NCBI GenBank assembly: GCA_964036665.1
Contig: OZ038529.1
Coordinates: 5,130,501-5,194,500, forward strand
Direction of reading: 5' to 3'
Source of the DNA: Gordius sp. MW1
Taxonomy: Eukaryota > Nematomorpha > Gordioida > Gordea > Gordiidae
DNA: 64,000 nucleotides
Position 1 is the first letter of the stretch, and the number at the start of each line of letters is the position of its first letter. Positions 12,579-23,899 of the stretch are shown one piece after another. A program made the translations under genes and the position numbers. The notes under the pieces are model-generated. The model ran no database searches. It was not told the origin of the DNA and worked only from the letters and a program-made list of their open reading frames with translations.

Positions 12579-13961
12579 ATGACTTCAGGATCCGAAAGCG
12601 AGAGCGAGGAGCTGAAAAGGATATCTAAAAAAGCTGAATATAACAGTAAACCCCGCCGGGGACAGAATAAAGAAGAAATCGAAAAATTTCAGAAAGTACA
12701 TGAAACCATAGCCTTTCAAGCACAACAACTAGCTAGTGGGCCTGTCAGCCCTATTGGATCGCCCACCAAGAATTCCCCATTACCATCAGCACCCACCAAT
12801 ATAACCCGTGAGGCATACGACAGATTGTCCTTGGCTCAGCAAAAATATGCTAACTCTCTGGTTAAACAGACAACCTTCGAGGGGGAAAAGTTTGAAGATT
12901 TAAAATTAAAAGAAAACAAAACTAGTGGTGGTAAGGGTGAGAGGCCATCATATGCCGATATTGATTTAGCCTCTAAAAGGATAAGCCTTAAAAAAACAGT
13001 GGTACAGAAGCCTGCCGAGTCAAAGAACAAGCAATCAAATTCTAGTTTTGATGGGGAAGGTGCGCGGAGGAGTTTGAAAAAGGTTGACCAACGTAAAGAA
13101 TTAGAGGACAGGTTAAAAAATTTCGGGAAATTTGTTACTTTCAACGTAGGAGGGCAACTTTTCCCCCTGGAATCTAGGGTATTATTTAAAGAATTCCCTA
13201 CCAGTCTATTGACTAAAAGCCTTTTAGAAAATTTGGACAGCCAGAATAATGACATGGTTTCAAAAGATTCGAATGGCCACGTGTTTTTGGATAGAAGTCC
13301 TGAATATTTTAGTTATTTGTGGACTTATGTAAGGGACAAAATGGCCCCACCACCTCTATACTTAATGGAACGCGTAATTCGTGAGGCCCGAGATTTGAAA
13401 ATGGATGCAATCGCCCTAAAATTGTATCAAATTTTGGGGAAAAATTACAAATTTCATGAAGAAGCCTTAGCCAAAACCGTTCTCAAAAGTGTGGGTCAAA
13501 AACCAATTTTTAAAGAATTGTACGGCGAAATTAAACGTTACATAACAACGTATCAAAAATCTCATATTTTGCCTGCCAAAATAGTATGGCTAAATTTCAG
13601 AGGAGATAAGAAAGGTGATTTGAAAAATGAGATTCAAGAAATTACAGCTAGTCAACCTGAATTATTAATAAAGACGCTTGTGGCAAGAAATATCGCCATA
13701 GAAGATGAAGTTTTACCGAGCTTAATAAAATTGCTAGCACTTAAATTAGCCCGAGAAGGCTATCCCGTTACAGCAATACATGCTAAAGGAAGTAATGGAG
13801 TCGATAAATTTGGACTAAAATTTTTATATTCATGCTATACTGGTCTTCCCTGGACTACTGAAATGGATCATTTAATTTCCATGAGGCATAAACTATGCAG
13901 AACGTTCGAAAATCTTGGGGTGCTACAAGATTTCTTGGATGAAATTAATCCCAGAGTTTGA
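12579..13961 (+). CDS. BTB/POZ (T1-type) domain protein, function unknown
   Basis: A single 460-residue coding exon. It starts at an ATG in favourable context (ACCAAAATG), about 20 bp after a TTTATTTTAG acceptor, so a 5'-untranslated intron is likely. It ends in TGA with AATAAA at 13988-13993. Residues 1-183 are charged and low in complexity, with an acidic Ser/Glu start and Lys/Arg-rich patches. Residues about 184-285 (FVTFNVGGQLFPLES... to LYQILG) match the potassium-channel-tetramerisation/BTB fold of KCTD-like proteins, which form oligomers and often act as cullin-3 adaptors. The last 170 residues are helical-looking and not recognised. There are no membrane segments, so it is not a channel. 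The BTB call is good; the role is open. Confidence 0.85.
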   Translation: MTSGSESESEELKRISKKAEYNSKPRRGQNKEEIEKFQKVHETIAFQAQQLASGPVSPIGSPTKNSPLPSAPTNITREAYDRLSLAQQKYANSLVKQTTFEGEKFEDLKLKENKTSGGKGERPSYADIDLASKRISLKKTVVQKPAESKNKQSNSSFDGEGARRSLKKVDQRKELEDRLKNFGKFVTFNVGGQLFPLESRVLFKEFPTSLLTKSLLENLDSQNNDMVSKDSNGHVFLDRSPEYFSYLWTYVRDKMAPPPLYLMERVIREARDLKMDAIALKLYQILGKNYKFHEEALAKTVLKSVGQKPIFKELYGEIKRYITTYQKSHILPAKIVWLNFRGDKKGDLKNEIQEITASQPELLIKTLVARNIAIEDEVLPSLIKLLALKLAREGYPVTAIHAKGSNGVDKFGLKFLYSCYTGLPWTTEMDHLISMRHKLCRTFENLGVLQDFLDEINPRV

Positions 13962-14066
13962 TTAGTTAAGGCTTTTAAAAATATGAAAATAAACTAGTGA
14001 AATGATGTAGAAGATGTTTTTTATGTTTTTGATTAATTTTTAATCTATTAGATATAACTGTAGAGT

Positions 14067-14227
14067 CATGGGCGTAGTCTGGTTTTGGATTGAGGGGGGG
14101 GGGGTGGCAAAACTTTTAAAAGTTCAATTAGGGGGGGGCAAAACTAAAAAATTTTCAGTTTTTGCATTGAATTTTTTTTTCTCGTAATTTAGGGCGGGGG
14201 GCAGCCGCCCCCTTGGCTACGCCCATG
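14067..14227. mobile_element. hAT-like MITE downstream of the BTB gene
   Basis: A 161-bp element with ends CATGGGCGTAGTCTGG and CTTGGCTACGCCCATG and long G runs. The flanks ACTGTAGAGT and ACTGTAGT are similar but carry a small indel, so the target duplication is imperfect. It lies about 75 bp past the polyadenylation signal. Confidence 0.75.
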
Positions 14228-15162
14228 ACTGTAGTAAAAGTTTTTTTGCCTGAAAAGATTACTTAAAAAAAGGGATCTCATTTGTATACAAAATTACAGT
14301 CATTTCAATTGCTTTTATTCAAACATTGACACATTTAACTTTATTTTCTTGGCTTTCTTCCATAAATCCTTCTTTATTAAAACCCTGAGTAAAAGCATCT
14401 CAATTTGAACGACTATTTAACTTTTTAAATATTGCTCTATATATAAATCCATGGGCATAGCAGGGAGAGGGGCGGTTATCCCTCTTTAAATCCAAAAATT
14501 CTATAAAATTTAATGTGATCATGGGTAAATTTTGAAAAATTATCATTTTGCCACTCCCTTTCATATTGCCACCCTTAGTTATAATCCTGGCTACGTTTAT
14601 GTATAATTCTATTAACACGTTTTAATTTACTTTATTAGAAGCTGAGCGCCCTTGCGATTTAATGGTGGTATACTATATAATTATAGTTGGAAATGTTATG
14701 ATTATAAGATATTAATTGAAAAGCGCTAGTTTACGTTCTCGCCTTATCTTAAAAATGCAATGTCAACTTTAGGTTTAAGATGAATTCTATTCGGTATTTT
14801 CATGATAAATTTTCAATAATATTTATAATAATTATTTGTAATTCCAATAATAATGAAGTCTAAAATTTGCAGTGTAAAATTGTATTAATATATTATTCAC
14901 AATTGAGCGTAGAAGGGGACAAACAGTTGAGCAATGTAAAATATTATGACAAACTTTTAAATGCAATTATTAAATTTTTGTAAAAGTGCCCCTTTAAAAC
15001 TCCCCCTTAACTATACCTTTGTGGATATATTAAAAAACGCGAATAATCTTGAATAAATATTTCAACTCTTTGTAAAATGTAAGATAATTGTTGGATATTA
15101 AATGCTTTAAAGGATAAATCTGAATATAAATGCTGAGAGTTAAAATGCTTTCTCTTCGTTGC
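14228..15162. other. Gap between the BTB gene and laccase 3' end
   Basis: Apart from the MITE at 14450-14601, nothing recognisable is seen. The DNA is AT-rich and probably includes the laccase 3' untranslated region, because the laccase stop lies at 15163-15165 on the minus strand. Confidence 0.5.
14450..14601. mobile_element. hAT-like MITE, CATGGGCGTAGCCAG family
   Basis: A 152-bp element from CATGGGCATAGCAGGG to CTGGCTACGTTTATG. The flanks TATAAATC and TATAATTC match at seven of eight bases. It shares the AATCCAAAAATTCTATAAAA interior with the 5218 and 34587 copies. Confidence 0.7.
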
Positions 15163-18100
15163 TCATGGGTTCAAACTGAAATCGTTGGCCAACCAAGTTC
15201 CACATCTCGGAAACCCGAAAGGGGCTGGAACCATTTGGTCCAATTCCCCGATCTTGAACATGACACTCATTCCACCCATCAAGTGGAAGCCCAAATGACA
15301 ATGAAACATCCAAAAACCTTTTTGAAAATATTTTATAATAGTATATACTATATTTTATTTTCTTATTATGTTACTAAATGTGCTTTAAGGTTATATAATA
15401 ACGCACAATAGCTTAAAAGTTGTAAAAATTAAATAAAAGTCGACGCGAAAACAGCTTAAAAAATACTTTAATATGATAAAAAAATCTTGGACGTAGCCAG
15501 GATTTAAATTTGAGAATGAATTAGGGAGGTAAAAAATGACAATATTTCTTCCTGATTTTGGGCCATATTTTTTTTAAATGTTAATGAAATTTAGAATTTG
15601 AGGGGAAGGGGACAGCTGCCCCTTCCTCCCTCCAACTGGCTACCCCCATGTCCGTAATATTATAAAAGTCATTTTTATTTATAACAAGTCGCTTAATTAC
15701 CAGGATTATCAGCATAAAATCTGATAACTGTAAAGCCACCCTCTGGAACTCCTACGGTGTCCTTGTAGATGGGTGATTTAAAATTTCTCACAATTTGTCG
15801 ATTTTGATCCAATCTTTTGACCTAAAATTAGCCAATTCATTCGTATTAAGCTTGAATAGGCTATTTTATTTATAACCTAAATTTTAGTGTTTTTTTTGGT
15901 AATACAGATTTTAATCGACATTAAAGTTTTTACATCTTCAATGGTTGTTGTTTGTCCAAGTCTGACTTGAGCTAAAACGGCGAAAGCATGGCCATGTAAA
16001 TGGAACGAATGGACATCTCTCCTATTATTAAGCCCTTTGAAAGGTATGACAAAAAACTGATTAATTCACATTGAGTTGATAAATAATTTTTATTGTATTA
16101 CGTTAACATTTTTCCAACGTGTAAACATATCCATAAAGAGTTTTTTTATTTTTTTATAATTTGACATCCGTATCTTAAATCCCCGCTTATATAATTTTAA
16201 GATATGCCAGGCTCACATCCCTACAATAAAGTTTAAAAAATGTGGTTGAAAGTATACATTTTATGAACATATTTAGAAGTCCACCATAAATAGCTAATTT
16301 AATCGCGATGCGATGTGTAGTGAGAATTTATTAATGTTATTGATGTGCTGGATAAAAAGAATTAATTTACCTTCATCAACAATTATAATTTCTACGACGT
16401 TATTAAGTCGGATCGGGTAGAGATTAACGCAACTGCAAAATCTGGTAGAACATTCAGGATTAGCCTCCAAGGTACAGAATTCACTCTTGGGGATTTGATT
16501 GTATTGAGTCAGCAAGGGAAAAGATGGATGCATGAACGATATGTTATTTACGTTTGGAATATCTTAAAGTATTCATAAAAAACAGTTATTTTATCAACTG
16601 ATAGATTTTAAACAAAAATTTTTGGAGAGAAACATTGTTTTTAATATTTTAGAGCAGTATAAATATAAAACAATAACATGCTTGCTTTATTATAAAATTA
16701 TTAACGTTTTCAAATATGTTGAGCAAAGATATAAGCTTACTATTGCCGATATAACTATCAGTGAACAAATTAAATCGGAAACGTGGATTAGCTATAGGTT
16801 TTTGAAATTCATAAGGCAAAGCCCTTAAATCGGTGAGGCGAACATATGAGGGATTTGTATTGAAATCAGCTTTTTGTACGGGATTAAAAATCTTTGCGGG
16901 TAATAAAATAAATACATCATAATTAAAAATTTATTATGTTTTGAAACACATATGCTAGGTTAGTTAACTAGCTTTATTTCTGCATTTCCAAAAAGTTTAG
17001 ACTATACTGGTAATTAAATTGTTGTAATAGTATGATTTAATTAACCGTTAGGGAAGGACATAACCTCTTTGATATTTAAATATAACCCTTGTATTTGCTT
17101 AACGAAAGGTTCCAGTCGCTAATTATAAAAACTTTATCATATTTTTTATATTATTATTTTAAATACTTTTTTAGTGTCATATAATAACAGAATAATAATT
17201 TTTTTAAACCTCACGATAATAAATTGTATTAAGACCAAACCATAACTAGCATAACCGATGACTAAGTATTAAGACATCATTTTTTATAGCTTTTAACCAA
17301 TTCTCCCGAAGCAGGTGGTAGATCGGTTTCAGCATACGTTAGAACCGCGTCTGACATTTGTTTAGCACGCATGGCTGTAATGGCCTCACTCAAGCTAATA
17401 TTATCATTCCTCGTGTATATTAGATAGGAGGTGGCATTACCAACGTAGGATTCAGTTGTATTCCTACATTCACCGTCTCCTATCCAAGTCATGCGATAAA
17501 CCAAGGTCGCTCCTCTAAAGCCCTCTTGAACTATCATTCGTGGATTTAATGGCTCCAAAAATACATCATACCTTTCAGCTGCGAAGATATATAATTTGTC
17601 CACTGTGACCGGCCTAAATGCATACCCATCACCCTTAACAACTGTCATTCGGTGACCTTCGACCTATAGCGCGCAAACAAAGATAAATTGGACATATGAT
17701 TTTAATCATTGAATTACTATCAAAGAAGTATAAAGTCATGGGCCATATCAAATAAGGCGAGGAGGGACAGTCGCTTACCATATATTAAAAGAAAATTTTA
17801 TTTAGCACAATTATGATTATTTCAAAAAAATGATCCTACATTCCCTGTCGTAACAATTTAATCTTTCTCTTAATTAAAGAGGCTACATCCACATTTAAGA
17901 CTAGATATGACAGCTGTGCGAAATAAAATTTAAGATTTTAACCACGACCTAACCCGAAATAGCTGCAAAACATCAGGTCGCGTTCTAGGATATATGACAT
18001 CACTATGTAGCAAGTTATTTAAAAGTAACCTTTAATGAAAGTGGGCAATACAAGAACCCGTTACTGATGATACGTAAATAAGGTTTTTGCCCGAACGGTC

Positions 18101-19138
18101 TGTAAACGAAATATGAGGGAGGCGATACACCGAAAAGCCCTTGTCTACCATTAACGATTACAGACGCTATAGTTGGCCCGGTTCCTCGTACTAAGTAAGG
18201 CGGAGATAAGTTTGGTGTCCAATCTTGTATTACAGCTAAACGATTCCTATCATTTTCAAACTCAACGTATTTAGGACCGGCTCCAGGAAATTTATTTCGT
18301 ATGAGCAAAGATCCTGCCAAACCTTGATCCCGCAGCAAAGCAGAATGGGCATGCCAAAATGTGGTTTGCGGAGGGTAGGCACGGAATTTGTATTGGAACG
18401 TGGTACCGTACAAAATATCACATTGACTAATCATTTGGGTACCGTCCATCCATGGCGTTTCATAATGATGAATGCCATGCCAATGTATAGTCAAAGATTC
18501 ACCGCTCAACAAATGATTTGTCACGTTAACTACGATTATGTCATTCTCGCACACCTGAGTTTGTTAATAAGCATTACACACAACATGTAAACCAAATATA
18601 AATATATCTAAGTCGTTATAATCACTGTAATTCATCATTAAAAATAGTCTATATTGAGTATTGACATAGGTCGTCTCGTTTTACTTTGAGTGAAAATATA
18701 ACATTCTACGGATAGCTTGCTTTACATTTGAGTTCTTTCTTTACAATACATTTTAACACCTAACAATGTAGTCCTATGCCAAAAATTTAATAGGATCAAC
18801 TCTAAAATTGTAAAGCGACTCTAGAGATTGGTAGAAAAGGTAATTTACATAATTATACGCCTAGTTATAATATGGTTATTTACCCTGATTTCTGGGCCTG
18901 GTAACATTTCGTTAACGACGAACAGTGGCCTTACCAGGCCATCAGCAATATAGCATCCAGGTCTATAACAATCCTCTGCTACAGTTGGACAATTCCCACA
19001 TGTTCCAGGCACCCAAGTTCTAGAAAAAGTCGCTACCAATGAGAAAAGGCATTCCATTCCAGGCTCATTTTCTATGCACGGTCTATCACATGGATGGTTG
19101 CTAATCCATTTTTGTGCGTAGCCATATTTGAAATAACC
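15163..19138 (-). CDS. Laccase (insect-type multicopper oxidase), first exon missing
   Basis: Laccases oxidise phenols and catechols with reduction of O2 to water; arthropod enzymes are secreted and serve in cuticle tanning or detoxification. Eight exons join in phase: 19138-18894, 18554-18030, 17663-17298, 16891-16741, 16562-16371, 16034-15934, 15821-15701 and 15317-15163, about 617 residues. The first has the Cys-rich insect-laccase N-terminal region ([25 protein letters not shown]). Copper motifs are complete: [15 protein letters not shown] (about 104), [12 protein letters not shown] (149), HSFHLHGH (about 500) and [13 protein letters not shown] (about 570), with Met as type-1 axial residue. 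The signal-peptide exon was not found; the first visible exon starts within a Gly codon and lies downstream of a CATTTTTCAG acceptor. The last intron carries a MITE. Which laccase paralogue this is cannot be told. Confidence 0.93.
15486..15650. mobile_element. hAT-like MITE in the last laccase intron
   Basis: A 165-bp element from CTTGGACGTAGCCAGG to TGGCTACCCCCATG, with the family's GGGGACAGCTGCCCC palindrome near the right end. The left terminus has diverged from CATGGG. It lies wholly within the intron 15318-15700. Confidence 0.7.
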
Positions 19139-21140
19139 TGAAAAATGCGGTAACATTCATAAGGGGGATATTTGAAAGTTAATGATTAATGCTCGTGCGT
19201 AGTATTCAAATAATAAATCAGCAATGCCCAGCTGGACAAATGAGTCTTCATATTAATTGCAAGCATTATAAACTATTATATAAGCTCTATAGCATTAAGA
19301 CCGAAGGCCTCTTTGCTATTTTACAATTCAACTTATCTAACACTTTTTTTAGTTGTATCAGTTTTAAATTAAATGGTGCGTACTACATTCCTTTCAAACA
19401 ATAAGTGCATCATTTCACTACTACTTAGGTAAAGACTTTAGATAATTATATTCTCTCGAATAAATAAACCCTACAGGAGTGAGAATGGTACAACAGAAAA
19501 ATACCTCAATTTAAAGGTTAAACAAAATAGTTTTGTTATTATATTATTGGTTATAATTGAGGTATTAACTGAAGCTATCGCCATTCTTTAATTTTATAAA
19601 TGAATCATACATAAAAACGTTAAATCTAGATTGGGAAGTTGTTTTAATATGTTTTAAGTGGTGTAAAGTAAATTATTATGGCCAAGGACAATTTTTTATC
19701 CCCTAGGTTATAAATTACTAATGCGACTTTCATAATGTCATAAATTTCTTTATACCGTTTATTAAAGACAGTACGATGTGACTAATACAATTATAGACAG
19801 TTTAAGGTTTTGAGCAACGATACATAATTATTATATTTTTAAGATAACACTCATATTTTAGGAAGTTTAAATGAGTAAATACCATAGGAATAGTAACGGG
19901 GATGCTTTTAAAAGTAATTATAGACATCGCATTAGGACAGCCTAAACATATTTTTTGACTAAATACCATTAATTAAATAAAATTACAAGAAATGGCATTA
20001 AAATTGTATTTGTATATACCAATAATACAAAAGCACTATGCAATGACTAGTAAGGATGCCAAAAGAGAAGCGACACATAATATATATTTTATAAGTTGTT
20101 TAAGTAGCTAAATAGGTATAATTTGATTTCTAACTATATTTCTCTCTTTAACCTACTATTATAAAAATATGAAAAATTTATAATCGATCTCAAAACTTTA
20201 AGTATAATGAAATAAAAATAATTCAAGATATTTCGTCGTTAACAAGTGCACCAATTCTTATTAATATATATGCAATATTACAATTACCTGATAAAATAAT
20301 TTGTATAAACAAAACGATCTTATACATCTAGCGTTAAATAACTAAGGAATAGATAGGCAAAAATAGCTAAATTTATATAATAAAAAACAATGTAAGTAAA
20401 ATAAATTATGACTACTTTTAAAATGATTATCAAGGTTGACCATTCGGTGTTTTAAAGTCCATGTCCTTTTAGATGGGAAAGTTAATGTATGCAAACACTT
20501 GAAAAAATGTTTTTTTGTCTCAGCCTTCATTAACACTTTTATTTAAATCAGCCTCTTAAATATTTAAAAGAAATATATACACATGAAATTTCAGGTTCAT
20601 AATATTAGCCTTTAACTTGTCATTTTTGTAAAACCATAGCTATAGCAAGCTTGTTATTAACAAAGAAAATAAATTATTGAACTGATTTTATGTTTAAACA
20701 AATTGTGCTTTAGTTGTAAGTGACATTTAATCTGGCAAAGTCTTTAGTAAGACATAAATGATAAAATTAACTTTGGCATTGATGTTCAATTTCGGTTTCA
20801 AACTAGCTTAAATGGATAATAATATTTAATTATTTTAACATAAAGGTTGAATACTTTGAAACATTGGCGCAATGAGGGTAAATTTTAAAAATATGTTATT
20901 GAGTGAATATATTAAAAAGGAGTGTCCTGAACTTTATAAGGTGGACATAAAAATTTTAAATACATAAAGCAATTCATTATTATTATGATTAGCATAAAAC
21001 AATTTTAATCAAAGGTAATATGGTGGGTTTTATACGATTTAAGTCATGGCTAATAAGAAAAAATAAATAGGGCGATCATATTATAGATTATCGTGATGAG
21101 CGCGAAGTGATGCGAAATCTTCTGGTAATTAAATGGAGAC
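19139..21140. other. Upstream of the visible laccase exons, nothing recognised
   Basis: About 2 kb of AT-rich sequence. It should contain, or be an intron leading to, the missing laccase first exon (signal peptide), but no candidate with a clear hydrophobic leader and a matching phase-1 donor could be picked. Short open frames at 19189-19404 and 20342-20536 lack any motif. Confidence 0.4.
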
Positions 21141-23690
21141 CACAAAAACTTTTTTTTCTATAGTAGTTTGTCGCACTTGCTGATCAGCACCTTCAAGTAG
21201 TTTTACCACGTATTCATGCACTTACACCAGCTTCCTTTAGCTCGTACCTTTTTAAGTTTACATCTATTTTAGGTTTCCATGTCAGCATAGGCCTCCCTCT
21301 CTTTCAATTAGACTTGCACTTTCTTGATACGTCTCACCAGGTGACTATCCTCCCGTCTATCCAAATGACCATACCACCTCAAGCATTACAACTAACTTTC
21401 TCTAAATCAAAACTACATTTACTTTATTCTTTATCTCTTGATTCCTTAACTTGTTTAATCCCAAGATCCATCTTAACCATCTCCATTGTATCCAAGCTTT
21501 GCTCTTCCTTTGCTCATGTCTCCGCTCCATACGTTATCATGGGAACAATAATTGTTTTTTTAATTTGAGTGGTAGGAATTTGTCACACAAGGCACCACTC
21601 AACCCTCTGAATTTTAGCTAGCCTGCGTTTATTTTTGCCTTAATTTCGCTTTCCTTACCACCTCACATTACTCTAGAATCAAGATATTTGAATTCCTTCT
21701 TACTTGCTTAAACACCAGTTATCGATTTGCAGATGTGTTTCTTTGTATTTATTTCCCGACTTCCATATGTATTCAGCTTGTTGACTTTAAGGCCATTATT
21801 CCTTCTATCCACACTTTTACCCGCGTTGCTAATTCCACACATAAACCAGCCACACCACTATAATCCGCAAAGAGGATTGCCTAAGGTGATTCGCGTTTCA
21901 GGTCCTTAGTTATCCAATCCATCATTGTTATAAAGAGCAATAGACCTAGTGCCTATCCTTGAGGCATACCGACATTTAGACAGAATCCCATTTGTGTACC
22001 ACTGGATATCCCTACTTCAGTTTTTGAGTTACTATACATATTTTTTATTAACATGATATAAGCACCAGGTACACCATTGAACTCAGGTTATAGCAACTGC
22101 CTTAAAACGTTATCGAAAGCTTTCTCAAGATCGATGAAACACATATGAAGATCATTCTGTTTTCCTATATGATTCCATACGAAAGTTGACTTTCCAGGCA
22201 TGTACCCTTATTCTCGTTCCTCATTTTAGATTATATTTCAAAGTCCAGTTTCTATTAACTTTTCCCACGCCTTTATTGTACTCGTTAACTTTATCCCTCG
22301 ATAGTTATTGCATTCTTGTACATCTCCCTTCAATTTATAGATTGGAATATAGCTTTCCCTCCAGTCATTAGGCATTATACCACTTACGAACATTTTGTTA
22401 AACAGCTTTACAAGTAAATGTACACACAGGCGCGTAGCCAAGAGGGCGGAAAGCGGGACTTTTCTACCCCCTTGACCAAAATTAGAAATTTTTTGATTAA
22501 TAATAAGATTAAAATGGGTTAAAATATTATAGTTTAGTTGCATAAAAGATTTTGAGACACTTATAAAAGCCTGGAAACATAATATGTACATTCAATTTTT
22601 CCTATTTAATTTTTGACTAAAAGCATGCACCCACCCAACCATTATAATTTTCCATCATTAATTGTAAATTATGAAAAACTTGTTTTTATCTAAACACCGT
22701 TCATTTAGCTGTACTAAAAAATGTCAAGTAAACAGATTGAGTGACTGTATAATTTTGCTTATTAGCAACTTAAGAATTTTTTCAGGTCTTCATATAATTT
22801 TGCTTTGGTTTCCGCCATTATTTAGTTTTACCTAAATGATAATATTTTCTGCCAGTTGAATAACTCGCATAAGGTCCATGTCCTTTTTTAAGGTATAAAA
22901 GCGATAGTAAATGCTCTGATTAATGAAGAGAAGATATTTTTCCCAAACTGGTTATATAGCGCCTTGAAGTTTCGCATATATTGTACGCGAAGTTTATTTT
23001 TGTTACATTATAAATAAAAGTGGCGAAAATTTTTTTTCTTCCCCCTTGAGAAAATCCTGGCTACGCGCTTGTTTACACATAAGGGCTCTAGAATTTTGAA
23101 GCCTTTTATATGTATATTATTAGGTCCCACCCACATGGTCATCTTTTTAAGCACCTTGTTAACCTCTTCTTCTACCACTTCTAACTCTGGATCATACTCA
23201 TAGTCTTATTTTCGCAATGGTCCGAAAACCCATTTTCATTGTTTAATGATTCTTTTTAGTATTCTTCCCAACGGTCTATGATGATGATCCGAACGCGTGT
23301 TGCCTCGTTGTTATGGTATTTACGTTTACAACACACTTTTAATTTGTTGCAATTTTGTAGATCATTCTTTCCCCTTATTTAGTATTTAACGTGGCATTCA
23401 AATTTTTGTAGATATCTGTTTTAGCCTTGGCCACACAACATTTTGCTTCATTTTTATTTGCATATGCCAATCTTGTTTGATCAATCCTGTTGCCTGACCA
23501 TATTTTAACTTGACTAGGCGTTGCAGGTCTTTGTTCCACTAGCAAGTCTCTTTATTCATTTCGCTCCTCATCGTACCGTGTTATCTAAATTATTCACACG
23601 AATCGTTTCGTTTGCATTCTGATAATCGTCTATCTGCAACAGATTAATTATTTTACCGGTGCAAGTCGGAACCATTTGATTTTTCCATCA
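21140..23690 (-). mobile_element. Decayed RTE-type LINE, split by a MITE
   Basis: On the minus strand, translated pieces match the reverse transcriptase of RTE-clade LINEs in order: WWNKDLQRLVKLK (about 23.55 kb), EEEVNKVLKKM (23.15 kb), LFNKMFVSGIMPNDWR and NNYRGIKLTS (22.35 kb), CFIDLEKAFDNV (22.12 kb), LLLFITMMDWITKDL (21.95 kb) and the tail RGRPMLTWKP (21.3 kb). Several stops and frameshifts interrupt it. The endonuclease half is absent, so the copy is 5'-truncated, as is common for LINEs. A hAT-like insertion at 22427-23071 divides it in the middle of the reverse-transcriptase region. Limits are approximate. Confidence 0.85.
22427..23071. mobile_element. 645-bp hAT-like element nested in the RTE LINE
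   Basis: Ends CAGGCGCGTAGCCAAG and CCTGGCTACGCGCTTG, flanked by TGTACACA and TTTACACA (seven of eight bases). Removing it restores continuity of the surrounding LINE protein reading (LCV... to VHLLVKLFNKM), which proves the nesting order. It is about four times longer than the common MITE here, and its ends read GCGCGTAGCC rather than GGGCGTAGCC, so it is a related subfamily. No transposase is evident inside. Confidence 0.85.
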
Positions 23691-23899
23691 ATATTATTGC
23701 TAGAAGTAACATTAACACCGTCTATAATATATTTTCTATAGGCTAAGCATTAGTATTTTATAAGACATTATGTAACATGTTGTATGCGATCTTGATATAT
23801 TAGTAATAAATTTTTATTTTAATTTTTTTTTTAATTGACATGCTTTATTAAAAAAAATATTAAATATAAAGTGGAATTAATACAAAGACACAAGAACGA

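Noticed and set aside
12836-13255. Minus-strand open frame of 139 codons
   Set aside because: Lies opposite the BTB coding exon, has no motif, and is explained by codon composition of the real gene.
15130-15411. Plus-strand open frame of 93 codons
   Set aside because: It is antisense to the last laccase exon, whose minus-strand reading carries the HCH copper motif and joins in phase with the previous exon.
18324-18590. Plus-strand open frame within laccase
   Set aside because: Antisense shadow of the exon bearing the HWHG and WHAHS copper motifs.
21314-22371. Several plus-strand open frames
   Set aside because: They are antisense to recognisable RTE reverse-transcriptase text on the minus strand.
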